Part shown: one piece after another, positions 53,575 to 64,000 of the stretch
Numbering within the stretch: position 1 is the stretch's first letter
Layout of the letters: the number at the start of each line of letters is the position of its first letter
NCBI GenBank assembly: GCA_014218235.1
Contig: CM024758.1
Span: 99,547,698-99,611,697, forward strand
From: Colocasia esculenta
Taxonomy: Eukaryota > Streptophyta > Magnoliopsida > Alismatales > Araceae
Reading direction: 5' to 3'
Length of the DNA stretch: 64,000 bases
Notes under the pieces: generated by a model
The model's database searches: none
What the model saw: the letters and a program-made list of their open reading frames with translations, nothing else
Told to the model about the DNA's origin: nothing
Program-made: the position numbers and the translations under genes

Positions 53575-55810
53575 TTCCTCGTTCAAGCCCGTTAAACCAA
53601 TAACGAACTTGATCCGAGTCTGCCTCCCGCGAACGGGTCATAGCCTCGCAAGGGATACGCATATGAGTCCGTGAAAACAGAAAGGAACACACATGCTCAC
53701 ATATATGAATTACCATTTCATATATAATGTACAAGGTTTACATAGCCAAATTTCAGCAAATGTAGAAGAAAGTACAAGAGCCTAGGGCATACCCCGAGAT
53801 AATTGGTACAACTGAAGAAAGAAACTATACTGCTACGGAAACTACACACTGCTGGGGGCGCTGGCCCAACATCGCTGCGGCGCGGTCCTGAACTGGAAGA
53901 CGGTAACGAAACCTCCTCCTCGCCTTCGCCTGTGGGGAGTAGGGGTGAGCCTCACTAGTCACTGGCTCAGTAGGGAACTCTCGCAACTCGAGCAAACCAT
54001 ACATAAGTACGAAAGCAGTAAACTATACTAGCAATTTATAGCACAACCATGCAGGTTATTAAAGCAATAGATATACTTACCATTTGCCGACTATATTAAA
54101 CAAAGGAAGTAAATAAACGGCAAAACCCAATCACGTGTACGAGCTAAAGTAGAGACCGCCACACTCGAGCCACGTAGACTGGTTCGCGACACCAGTAACT
54201 GACTCGGACAAACAAACACAGGTCTACCTCTCAGTCTCGCAGCCACGGACGAAAGGTCCAACTGCTGCTCTACGTGGAAAAGTCAAACAACTGTGAAGAC
54301 CAACTAAACACCATTCCTGCGGGTACACAGCCGTAGGCCCATGCCTGGCACCTCTGGGGTCTCTAGCCAGAGCACCCTAGAGTGAGGCACTGGAAAGGAC
54401 TAGCTGGGGACCAGTGTCGACTACTGGTGTCCGTACCCCCAACTAAGAGCACGCTACAAGTGACTAAAAACAAACTCAAGAGTCACTGTCTCACTGTCGT
54501 CTTTCCCTCAGCCGGAGGAACAACTCAAACAAAGGAGTGAGGGTGTCCAGGACAGACGACACAGACCTCGGCGGTACAACACAAGTACCGAGACAAGCCC
54601 CGAACTAACAGTCTGGCTCACAGAGAACCTGGGGCACCCAACTGGAGAGGTAACCACGGTAGGCGTCGTACTACCTGCCACGCACACAAAACCACGTGCG
54701 CACCGCACAAACCACGTGAAACCTCACGACAAACTCAAGTACCGACTGTCAACAACATGTGGACACGAAGCGTCTCTCGTGTATACCACTCCAACTCACA
54801 AACCACTAGCTAGCTCCGAAACCAACACACTAGCCTCGTAAACACGCGCTTCCAGAGCGCAACAGGTGCCAATGCACCACTTAATAATACTACATACATT
54901 GAATATAACAATCAGATAACCAAGTCATATAACCATGCATATTCAGACCATTCGGCTGTGGTCGCGACATGGGTGCGTGTCGCCTTTAGAACGCGACGAC
55001 CCGATATGGCGCGTTCATATCATGAACGCGATGGGTCAACCTGTCGCGTTAAGATCGCGACAGGGGGTTCCGTCGCCTTCACAGGCAGGAACCCTAATCC
55101 GGGATCCTCTCCACGGATTACCATTCCCTGCTATGCAAACCACCCTTAATTCATGTTTTTCATGCTTTAGTAGGTTCCTAGACATGGTATCTATTGTTAA
55201 GAAAGCTTTAAACTGATCAAACCACCTTCCATACAAATCACAACCCAGAAAATCGGAGGAGTTACCCTACCTCTGCGAAGAACACACAATACGGCGATTC
55301 CTCAGCGTTTTCCCCACCTCACACGAGCTTCCCGCGGTAAGAACACGCCAAATCCATCGAAGCCCACGGAAATCGCTGCAGCTTCCTCCCCCTGGCCGAG
55401 CAGAACTCGTTGCAGCTCTGCTTGGTCAGGGTTACTTAAAAACTCCCAGCGGTTAAGAACGCGACGTATCGCCTTGTCGCGCCTGATCGCGATGGGGTTA
55501 GGCGTCGCCTTCCTAAGAGCTAACGTCTGCATGCCGCTCAGCGCGCGACACGCGGCGCACATGCAGATGATCAGTGCCTTTAAGCGGTAACCGGAACGCG
55601 ACAGGCAAGTCTGTTGCGTTCAGAGTGCGACGACACCCGCTGTCGCGATTCAGACAGAAAACCCTGGGGTGCTGCAGGCCCAGACTGTCGGCCCAATAAG
55701 CCCCAAAAACACGCGCGTACACCGAACACAAGCCACATTGGCCACACATTGGCCTCCCAAGCGCTAAACACACGATCCACAAGGATCCGAAAAAAACGCG
55801 CGGCGTTACA
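53575..55810 (-). repeat. G1 3' LTR
   Basis: 2236 bp; the inner boundary at 55810 is followed by TTACTATCATCTAAAAAG, the region of the polypurine tract. It carries three CGCG modules. The LTR pair differs by scattered substitutions and small indels, for example an 8-bp insertion at about 62113 in the right LTR. Confidence 0.93.
54957..55662. repeat. CGCG arrays in the G1 3' LTR
   Basis: Array 1 sites start at 54963, 54981, 54992, 55010, 55027, 55045, 55056 and 55074 (steps 18, 11, 18, 17, 18, 11, 18). Array 2: 55460, 55478, 55488, 55505 (18, 10, 17). Array 3: 55607, 55625, 55636, 55654 (18, 11, 18). Adjacent sites form inverted repeats such as TGTCGCG-N7-CGCGACA (55042-55062). Confidence 0.88.
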
Positions 55811-55924
55811 TTACTATCATCTAAAAAGATTTTGACCTCGAAATTCATAACACAACTTAATACATTCAACTTCATAACACATTTACAAGTACTATCATCT
55901 AAAAAGATCAAAAACCTTACTCAA

Positions 55925-56355
55925 ACAAGTAAGGATACCCCTTAGCCATCTCCTCGGCTAACTCCCAAGTATCCTCACCTCCCAGCCTATTTTCCCACCT
56001 AAACTTAACTAACTTGATTTCTTTATTTTTTAACTTCCTTGTCTTATGGCCTGTAATTTACACTGGGTATTCAGGCATAAACTATCTGCCTCAAATCACC
56101 ACCTTGATAACTGTTTATTTGAGCTGGATCTTCAATACATTTTCTTAACATGGAGACGTGGAAAATATCATGAACATCTGCAAAATCAACTGGCAAATCA
56201 AGTCTATAAGTTGTCTCCCCAACTCTCTCCAACACTTGGAAGGGTCCCACATATCTTGGACTCAACTTTCCTTTCTTACCAAACCGCACCACTCCTTTAG
56301 TAGGGGAAACCCTTAAAAAGACAAAGTCCCCAACCTCAAATTGAAGTGGTCTCCT
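55925..56355 (-). pseudogene. G1 integrase C-terminal GPY/F and chromodomain-like end
   Basis: The minus strand reads KGKLSPRYVGPFQVLERVG (the GPY/F module) and DVHDIFHVSMLRKC in frame 56071-56292. Then, after a frameshift, KEIKLVKFRWENRLGGEDTW and YPYLFE with a stop near 55920. The chromodomain-like tail is believed to guide chromoviruses to heterochromatin. A stop and frame change near 56075 separate the two parts. Confidence 0.85.
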
Positions 56356-57250
56356 TCAATTATCAGCATAACTTTTTTGCCTGCTCTGAGCAGTCTGCAA
56401 CTTTTCTTTAATAAACTTTATCATCTCAATGGTTTGTTGTATCAACTCAGGGCCTACCATTTGCCTTTCTCCCACCTCATGCCAATTCAATGGTGTTCTA
56501 CACGGCCTTCCATATAAAGCTTCATATGGTGCCATCCCGAGAGTGGTATGATAACTATTATTATAAGCAAATTCAACCATATCCAGATGCTGCTCCCAGC
56601 TACCACCCCAAACTAAACAACATGCTCGCAACATGTCTTCAATTGTCTGAATAGTCCTTTCTGTCTGACCATCCGTCTGGGGGTGGTAAGCTGAGCTATA
56701 TCTCAGCTCGGTGCCAACTACTCTCTGTAAGCTTCTCCAAAAACCAGAAGTAAACCTAGGATCCCTATCAGAGACGATAGACTTCGGAACACCATGCAGT
56801 AGAATAATTCTATCAACATAAACCTTTGCTAGTCTGTCCACTGACCAGGACATATTTACTGCTACTAACCTGCACACCTTGGTTAGCCTATCAACAAATA
56901 CCCATATTCCATTATGCCCTACTGCTGTTCTTGGCAAGCCTGCTACAAAATCCATAGCAATATCATCCCATTTCCATTGCGGAATGGGTAATGACTGCAA
57001 TAAACCTCCAGGCTTTTGATGCTCTGCTTTAATCTGTTGACAAATTGCACACATTGAAACAAATTCTGCTATTTCCTTCTTCATATGAGGCCACTAAAAA
57101 TGCTTCTTCATGTCCCGGTACATCTTGGTACTACCGAGATGAATAGTGTATTAGGATTTATGGGCTTCTTCTAATACTCTCTGCTTCACTTCTCTTTCTG
57201 CTGGCACAAACAACCTGCCTCTGAGCCTGACCACACAATTATCATCAATA
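56356..57250 (-). pseudogene. G1 integrase core
   Basis: Frame 56356-57084 is open for 242 codons: CAICQQIKAEHQKP (end of the HHCC zinc region), catalytic Asp in AMDFVAGLPRT, Asp in VSDRDPRFTSGFW, Glu in HPQTDGQTERTIQ, then EFAYNNSYHTTLGMAPYEAL. All three catalytic residues are present. A stop just upstream (after HW in a PHMKKEIAEF context near 57090) breaks it from the rest of pol. Confidence 0.93.
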
Positions 57251-57346
57251 GTAACTCCTTCATTTTCACAATTTTAGCTAAATTTACATCCGCTCTCTAA
57301 GCCTCAACAATTTGCCAATACAGTGACGGCTCTACAACACTACTAG

Positions 57347-57918
57347 CTAGTACTGCTCGTCGCTGACTGCTTGCACATACAAGGAGTTCTCCGCTATCTC
57401 CTCATACAATTTCCATTCCTTAATCATCATTTGACTTAAATATGCCTTTCTACTTAAGGCATCTGCAACCACATTGGCCTTACCTGGATGGTAAGCCAAA
57501 CTGAAATCATAATCCTTTAAATATTCCACCCATCTATGCTGACGGAGATTCAAGTCTTTCTGGGAAAAGATATACTTTAAGCTTTTATGGTATGTAAAAA
57601 TCTCAAATCTCTCGCCATATAGATAATGCCTCCACATCATTAAGGCAAACACAACTGCTGCTAGCTCCAAATCATGGTGGGATAATTCTCTTCTGCTGGT
57701 TTCAATTGCCTGGACGCATAAGCTATTACTTTACCATACTGCATTAGTACTGTGCCAAGCTCTCTCCTGGATGCATCTGTATATACAACAAAGCCACCAC
57801 TTCCTACTGGTATTGTCAATACCGGTGCCGCTGTAAGTCTCTTCTTTAATTCCATAAAACTTCTCTGACATTCACCGGACCATACAAATGGCACACCCTT
57901 TCTAGTCAGTCTAGTCAT
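57347..57918 (-). pseudogene. G1 RNase H
   Basis: Two overlapping frames: 57661-57918 (FVVYTDASRRELGTVLMQYG, ASRQLKPAEENYP) and 57347-57670 (MELAAVVFALMMWRHYLYGE, RWVEYLKDYDF, YHPGKANVVADALSRK). The catalytic Asp in TDAS and Glu in ELAA are present. The usual TDHKSL reads TYHKSL, losing the third acidic residue. A frameshift at about 57665 separates the halves. Confidence 0.92.
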
Positions 57919-58700
57919 GGGTGCTGCAATCTTAGAAAAATCTTGAATAAAGTGCCTATATAACCTGCTAACCCCAGAAAACTTCTAATCTCAGTGATTG
58001 TCTTAGGCACTTCCCATCTCATCACTGCTTCCACTTTACTTGGATCAACTGCCACTCCCTCAGCTGATATGACATGGCCCAAGAACTGGATCTCTCTTAG
58101 CCAAAATTCACACTTACTGAATTTGGCAAATAACTGATTATCTCTCAACAACTGCAAAGCTAGTCTCAAATGTGCTGCATGCTCCTCTTTAGATGCTGAG
58201 TAAATCAGAATATCATCTATAAAGACCACAATGAACTGGTCCAAATATGGATGAAAAATTCTGTTCATTAGATCCATAAAAGCTGCAGGAGCATTGGTTA
58301 GCCCAAATGGCATGACCACAACTCATAGTGACCATATCGGGTTCTAAATGTTGTTTTATCAATATCACCTTCTCTAATTCTCAACTGATGGTACCCCGAC
58401 CTTAAATCAATTTTAGAAAACACCTTAGCTGATTGCAACTGATCAAACAGATCATCAATTCCAGGTAACGGGTACTTATTCTTTATGGTCACTTCATTCA
58501 ATTTTCTGTAATCGATACACATTCTAAAGCTTCCATCTTTCTTTCTTACAAACACAACCGGCGCCCCCCATGGGGAGTGACTTGGTCTAATAAATCCTTT
58601 TTCCCAGCAATTCTTCTAACTGCTTTTTCAATTCTTTAGTTCTGCTGGAGCCATCCGATATGGTGCTTTAGAGATCGGCATGGTGCCCAACAACAACTCA
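57915..58700 (-). pseudogene. G1 reverse transcriptase
   Basis: Frame 58298-58555 has KKDGSFRMCIDYRKLNEVTI, KIDLRSGYHQLRI and TRYGHYE. Frame 57915-58319 continues MPFGLTNAPAAFMDLMNRIF, VVFIDDILIYS (catalytic aspartates present), FLGHVIS and SFLGLAGY. A single frameshift near 58310 joins them, and another near 58600 affects the N-terminal LLGKRIY part. Otherwise this is a near-complete chromovirus RT. Confidence 0.93.
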
Positions 58701-58728
58701 ATGGTAAAGTCCACCTCTCCATGTGGAG

Positions 58729-59280
58729 CTAAACCTGACAAATCATCTGGAAAAACATCTGCAAATTCCCTAACCACGGGAACTGCTCTACTGACTTATC
58801 AGCCTCAACCAGATTTACTGAAGCTAAATAAGCTACACATCCCCCATTAATTAATTTTCTAGCTTTAATTGCAGAAATCATAAACTTGGAAGTACAAAAG
58901 GGCATACCTTGATATTCAAACACTGCACCATTGGGGTGACACAACCTGATTCTTTTCTTCTTGCAATCTAGCATAGCTTCGTAAGCCTCTAACCAGTCCA
59001 TACTTAGAATAATATCATAATCAGTCAACTGAAGAGCATACAACGGCCCGGCATCTGATTCCCTTGAATCACAACAGGAGCTTCATCTATATAACACGAG
59101 GTGAGCATAAACTCACCCGAGGGAACTTCCACTACTAATTCACATGACTTCTCTTCTAGAGGATGAGCCATACAATCCAAAATTCTTCGAAAATGAAAGA
59201 CTGAGAAGCACCTGAATCAAATAGAACTCTGGCTGAAAAATGATAAATAGGTATTGTACCTTCTATCATGTTCGATGCCT
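58729..59280 (-). pseudogene. G1 aspartic protease
   Basis: ARVLFDSGASQSFI near 59180-59250 holds an intact DSG active site. The following frame (58729-59043) reads DYDIILSMDWLEAYEAMLDC, the second half of retropepsin-like domains. Frameshifts near 59050 and 59160 break it. Confidence 0.85.
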
Positions 59281-59284
59281 CTGC

Positions 59285-60528
59285 CTGGGCACGGGTGATA
59301 GCCATACCCAGCCCCTACCTCGCTGCTGCGGTGCACCTCCACCACGGCCCGCTAATGGCTGCTAGGGCTGCTGTTGCTAAACACCTCTACCATACCCATA
59401 TTCTCTCGGATAGGGGCAATTGCGGATCAAATGCCCTGGCTGATTACAATTATAACACCTATAACCTGGTGGAATAGTGGGCTACCTGGCAGTGCTCTGC
59501 TGCGATTCTTCTACCTCTAGCTGATAGCCACGCCCCTGCTGAAACTGTTGACGACCTCCTCTTCCTTTACCCTTAAATACTTGCTTCAATTTCTGACCCC
59601 ACTTACCAAAACCTGAAGAAGAAGGTCCTGCTGGTGCTTTTCCCTTACTGACTCCTACTGCCTGTTGGGGTAGCCGGAAACTACCCGAACCTGACCCGCT
59701 CGCCTGACGAGTCCGAAGTGACCTCTCAAGTATAGCTGCTCTCTGGGATGCTTCTTCAACTGTTCTACACATTAGCAGTATCACCGCATTCTACAACTCT
59801 TCCCTCAACCCCGAATAAAATACTCAACCATCATAGCATTATCTGATACTACATAAGGCGCATATCGGCTAAGTGCCATAACTGCATCTGATATTCTAAA
59901 ACTGAGGTATACCTTGCTGAAGTGTTCGGAATTGCTCTCTTTTTCGCCTGCTGCACTTGAAGTGGAAAGAATGTGTCATGAATGCTTCGAGAAATTCCGA
60001 CCAGGTAATACCCTACTCTGTCCTACCTGCAAAAGTTGTCTGCATCTTCAGTCGCCACCATTGCTGCACAAAACCTCTCAACTGATATGCAGCTAGCACA
60101 ACTCTGTCCGCTGCTGGACACCTCATGGTCGTAAAGCCCTTTCGATCTCATGAATCCAGTGCTCCGCTGTATCTGGATTCGGCCCTCTTGTAAGTGGGCG
60201 GCTGCAACCTCAAAAACTTTTCAATTTGCATCACCGGCTCTTCTACTGTTACTACTGGTGGTGGTAGTATAGGTGCCACATAGGGTACCTCCACTCCTGG
60301 CGGTGGTGCAACTGGGGCCACAGGTACTCCAGCATCTGGTGGTACTGCTGCTGGAGGTACCGGTGCCTGCTGATCCATCCTCATCCGAATATCGTTGAGG
60401 CTTCCCAAATCCTCACAATCATACGCTGAGTGGACTCTCAGGGTCCTCTCCTCCACCACCCCAGTCTCTTCTATCAGCATCTCAACTTCCTGCACAAATA
60501 TCATAACAATTACCATAAAACTGGTCAT
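59285..60528 (-). pseudogene. G1 Gag
   Basis: Capsid and nucleocapsid. The N-terminal frame (60148-60528) contains a Pro/Val-rich region and EKFLRLQPPTYKR. A frameshift near 60180 leads to the capsid (EHWIHEIERAFTTMRCPAAD), readable in other frames to about 59780. Frame 59482-59784 is the Ser/Gly/Lys/Gln-rich linker. A zinc knuckle CYNCNQPGHLIRNC lies at about 59420-59460. The likely start is the ATG at 60528 or one nearby; this is uncertain. Confidence 0.85.
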
Positions 60529-60613
60529 TACAAAACCAGGGTCAGCTACCAGCAGTGTACAAGTATAGAAATAAGGCTATGTAACTCCGCGGTTCCTTTA
60601 TATTTACACGGAC

Positions 60614-60628
60614 CTCGCTCTGATACCA
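60614..60628 (-). other. G1 primer binding site (initiator Met tRNA type)
   Basis: The minus strand reads TGGTATCAGAGCGAG two bases from the 5' LTR, complementary to the 3' end of initiator tRNA-Met. Confidence 0.92.
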
Positions 60629-60630
60629 AC

Positions 60631-62866
60631 TGTGGTGGAATGCCTCGTTCAACCCGCCGTTAAACCAATAACGAACCTGATCCGAGTCTGCCTCCCGCAA
60701 ACGGGCCGTAGCCTCGCAAGGGATACCGCATATGAGTCCGTGAAATAGAAAGGAACACACATGCTAACATATATGAATTACCATTTCATATATAATGTAC
60801 AAGGTTTACATAGCCAGATTTCAGCAAATGTAGAAGAAAGTACAAGAGCCTGGGGCATACCTCGAGGTAAACTAGTACAACTGAAGAAGAAACTACACTG
60901 CTACGGAAGCTACACTGCTGGGGGCGCTGGCCTAACACCGCTACGCGCGATCCGGAACTGGAAGACGGTAACAAAACCTCCTCTCGCCTTCGCCTGTGGG
61001 GAGTAGGGTGAGCCTCACTAGTCACTAGCTCAATAGGGAACTCCCCAACTCGAGCAAACCATACATAAGTACGAAGTAGTAAACTATACTAGCAATTTAT
61101 AGCACAACCATGCAGGTTATTAAAGCAATAGATACTTACCATTTGCCGACTATATTAAACAAAGTAAGTAATAAACGGCAAAACCCAATCACGCGTACGA
61201 GCTAAAGTAGAGACCGCCACACTCGAGCCACGTAGACTGGTTCGCGCACCAGTAACTGACTCAGACAAACAACCACAGGTCTACCTCTCAGTCTCCGCAG
61301 CCACGGATGAAAGGTCCAGCTGCCGCTCCACATGGAAAAGTCAAACAACTGTGGAGACTAACTAAACACCACTCCTGCGAGTACACAGTCGCAGACCCTG
61401 CCTGGCACTCTGGGGTCTCTAGCCAGAGCACCCTAGAGTGAGGCACTGGAAAGGACTAGCTGGGGACCAGTGTCGACTACTGGTGTCCGTACCCCCAACT
61501 AAGAGCGCGCTACAAGTGACTAAAAACAAACTCAAGAGTCACTGTCCCACTGTCGTCTTTCCCTCAGCTGGACGAACAACTCAAACAAAGGAGTGAGGGT
61601 GTCCAGGATAGACGACGCAGACCTCGACGGTACAACACAAGTACCGGGACAAGCCCCGAATTAACAGCCTGCTCACAGAGAACCTGGGGCACCCAACTGG
61701 AGAGGTAACACGGTAGGCGTCGTACTACCTGCCACGCACACAAAACCACGTACGCACCGCACAAACCACGTGAAACCTCACGACAACTCAAGTACCGACT
61801 GTCTACAACATGTGGACATGAAGCGCCTCGCATGTACACCACTCCAACTCATAACCACTAGCTAGCTCCGAAACCAACAACTAGCCTCGTAAAACACGTG
61901 CTGCCAGAGCGCCACAGGTGCCAATGCACCGCTTATAATACCACGTACATTGAATAATAACAATCAGATAACCAAGTCATATAAACCATGCACATTCAGA
62001 CCATTCGGCTGGGGTCGCAAGATGGGTGCGTGTCGCCTTCAGAACGCGACGACCGGATATGACACGTTCATATCATGAACGCGACGGGTCAACCTGTCGC
62101 GTTAAGATCGTGACAGCCTGACAGGGGGTTCCGTCGCCTTCACGACAGGAACCCTAATCCGGGATCCTCTCCACGGATTACCATTCTCTTCTATGCAAAC
62201 CACCCTTAATTCATGTTTTTCATGCTTTAGTAGGTTCCTAGACATGGTATCTATGTTAAGAAAGCTTTAAACTGATCAAACCACCTTCCATACAATTCAC
62301 AACCCAAAATCGGACGAGTTACCCTACCTCCGTGAAGAACACACAATACGACGATTCCTCAGCATTTTCCCCACCTCACAAGAGCTTCCCGCGGTAAGAA
62401 CACGCCAAATCCATCGAAGCCCACGGAAATCGCTGTAGCTTCCTCCCCCTGGCCGAGCAGAACTCGTTGCAGCTCTGCTTGGTCAGGGTTACTTAAAAAC
62501 TCCCAGCGGTTAAGAACGCGACGTATCGCCTTATCGCGTCCTGATCGCGACGGGGTTAGGCATCGCCTTCCCAAGAGCTAACGTCTGCATGCCGCTCAGC
62601 GCGCGACACGCGGCGCACATGCAGACGATCAGCGCCTCTAAGCGGTAACCGAAACGTGACGGGCAAGTCTGTCGCGTTCAGAGCGCGACGACACCCGCTG
62701 TCGTGATTCAGACAGAGAACCCTGGGGTGCTGCAGGCCCAGACTGTCGGCCCAATAAGCCCCAAAAACACGCGCGTACATCGAACACAAGCCACATTGGC
62801 CACACATTGGCCTCCCAAGCGCTGAACACACGATCCACAATGATCTGAAAAATGCGCGACGTTACA
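60631..62866 (-). repeat. G1 5' LTR
   Basis: 2236 bp. The CGCG array is kept at 62016 (CGCA), 62034, 62045, 62063 (CACG), 62080, 62098, 62109 (CGTG) and 62135, with the same 18-11-18-17-18-11 steps. The last step is lengthened by 8 bp through an insertion. Followed by the AAAGA duplication. Confidence 0.93.
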
Positions 62867-62871
62867 AAAGA

Positions 62872-63138
62872 ATACCTCTACACACCCCCCCCGATGAGGA
62901 TAAGGGTGTGCGGGTCTCATGAAGATGAGATGCTCGGGTAGGGCGCATGGCCTCTCGTTCGTTCCCACAGACGGCGCCAATGAAGAGACGTGATTTAAGT
63001 GTGCCTCCCAAGAGATATGTCCCCATATTTGGGTTTTTGTCCTTTAAAAGGGCTCTCTGGGAGAAGAGGTGAGGCTCTTGCTGATAAGCACACACTTGTT
63101 CTCACTATCTTTCAATGTGGGACTAAAAATACTCTACA
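62872..63138 (-). mobile_element. TRIM multimer, right part (end of LTR 5, LTR 6)
   Basis: It resumes after G1 with ATACCTCTACA, the end of LTR 5, then the fifth internal segment and LTR 6 (62981-63138). ATAAA at 63139-63143 repeats 52375-52379. The whole multimer (about 1.46 kb without G1) is therefore bounded by one 5-bp target duplication. Confidence 0.9.
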
Positions 63139-63143
63139 ATAAA

Positions 63144-64000
63144 TTATCAGTTCTTATAACTTTGTCCCACCACCATATTTAGAGAGTTTTTTTTTACTTT
63201 TTAGCCTCACAAATAAGTGTATTTCTATTTTGATCCAGCGTTTATCTTATTAATTCTTCAAAAATTTTAACTATTTCATATTAATCTTTATCAGAGAGAT
63301 TTTTTTCCAATGTTTTTATAAATTTTGAGAAATTAATATGATAATAATCTATTTGAGAAATTAAAAAAAATAAAAACTCCTTTATAACGAGATAATTGAA
63401 GGAGGTGTAATTAATGTCCGTCCAAAAGACTCACCCAGTTGCCAGTTCCTGGCACGTCCCCTTGTGCTTGGGTGGATTTTTGGACAGACATAATATTTTT
63501 CCTAACTGAAGATGGGCTATTCTCAAATGGCCTGTTCAGTTATCAAATTCGACTTATAATCATCTTGTCTTTACAAAGTAAATTGTATTAATTACTAAGG
63601 TCCTTTGCATGTATTTTTCCTGTGAACTATCATGTAATATATATATATATATATAATATATATATCCACACGGTTAAATTGGTAAATGGTCAAGAATATT
63701 ATTCATATTTTAAATACTTGCAATTATACCGTATGAAGGTGAAATTATGAATCGCCTTTAGTTTGGTTTTTGTAAAGGTGTCATAGATCACATGCCTCAT
63801 GACTCTAACTTGTAAGGCCCTCGAATTTTCGTCGCAATATTTGTGTTTATGTGTGTATACTTGTGCTTGTGTATGTATATACATCTTTACGTACGTATAA
63901 TTAGTATAATTACGTGTGCATATGTTTATATTAAATAAATAATGTATGTGTTGCATGGTGATAGTGGGATATAATACCATATACATATTGCATGTATATA
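63144..64000. other. Intergenic, no gene seen
   Basis: AT-rich DNA with a TA microsatellite (about 63639-63665) and a GT/TA-rich stretch (63840-63930). The 95-codon frame at 63699-63986 follows from that composition. It contains one foldback, listed separately. Confidence 0.5.
63413..63492. repeat. 80-bp foldback, MITE-like
   Basis: The left arm ATGTCCGTCCAAAAGACTCA and right arm GGATTTTTGGACAGACAT are inverted copies. The inner parts CACCCAG/CTTGGGTG and GCCAG/CTGGC also pair, so nearly the whole segment folds into one stem. Flanking TTA/TAA could be a short duplication. It may be a tiny MITE or a transcribed hairpin. Confidence 0.6.

Larger units (their letters stand above)
53575..62866 (-). 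mobile_element. G1: complete Ty3/gypsy chromovirus (Tekay/Del-like), 9292 bp
   Basis: Both LTRs are 2236 bp, with plus-strand ends TGTGG...GTTACA, flanked by AAAGA at 53570-53574 and 62867-62871. An initiator tRNA-Met PBS lies beside the right LTR. The order Gag, protease, RT, RNase H, integrase, chromodomain-like end runs on the minus strand. The domains are far better kept than in G0, but frameshifts and a changed RNase H residue make this copy defective. Long LTRs plus the chromodomain-like tail suggest the Tekay/Del clade. It inserted in the fifth LTR of the TRIM multimer. Confidence 0.95.

Noticed and set aside
52394..53586. Several 60-113 codon frames with repeating SLGG-type motifs
   Set aside because: They are translations of the tandem TRIM units in different frames, not a repeat protein.
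63699..63986. 95-codon Tyr/Ile/His-rich frame
   Set aside because: Composition reflects TATACA/GTGTAT microsatellite-like DNA.

Overview
This window is nuclear DNA of a flowering plant with a repeat-rich genome. The evidence is a spliced JAZ/TIFY gene, Ty1/copia elements of the SIRE/Maximus type, Ty3/gypsy chromoviruses, an Athila-like non-autonomous element and a TRIM. It also has a 100-N scaffold gap at 20944-21043. The species cannot be fixed from the sequence. I see no tRNA, rRNA, CRISPR array or prokaryotic gene.

Region 1 (1-20943) is a stack of nested insertions. A chromovirus LTR fragment (G2, 17515-19234, interior to 19623) was entered by a second minus-strand chromovirus (G0, 422-17514). 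G0 was then hit by a gag-only copia element (E1, 564-8221, target duplication GCTTA), by a copia-type solo LTR (11965-14047, AGCCT) and by an unidentified LTR ending at 421. A copia LTR (19624 onward) lies in the G2 remnant. It is itself interrupted at 20115 by another LTR that runs into the gap.

Region 2 (21044 to about 40750) is a decayed plus-strand SIRE/Maximus polyprotein element (C1: gag, protease, integrase, RT, RNase H). It is split by a second gag-only element of E1's family (E2, 21492-28648, AGATC) and by an Athila-like element without pol (E3, 32264-39194, ATAAC). C1 has no recognisable 3' LTR.

Region 3 (40751-52374) is the gene-bearing part. It has a broken Myb/SANT-like fragment, a Mutator-type MITE with a 9-bp target duplication, and one apparently intact gene: a seven-exon minus-strand JAZ3/TIFY6B-like jasmonate repressor (CDS 45771-50570, 420 codons plus stop by my splice reconstruction). 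A G-box lies upstream.

Region 4 (52375-63143) is a single TRIM insertion carried as a head-to-tail multimer of six LTRs and five internal segments, bounded by one ATAAA duplication. A complete 9.3-kb minus-strand chromovirus (G1, 53575-62866, AAAGA) sits in the fifth LTR. The last 860 bases are AT-rich intergenic DNA with a foldback.

The strongest unexplained signals are in the non-coding parts of these elements. (i) GTCGAC palindromes occur in pairs 20-22 bp apart, with pair-to-pair steps mostly 73-75 or 42 bp, in LTRs and interiors of several copia elements and in one gypsy LTR. (ii) A CGCG array with steps 18-11-18 recurs in three LTR families. (iii) A roughly 95-nt segment in the copia 3' regions can fold into a hairpin whose stem shows compensatory changes between copies. 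(iv) A GTAAC(C)...CGTCAAA module is shared by the copia elements and the Athila-like element.
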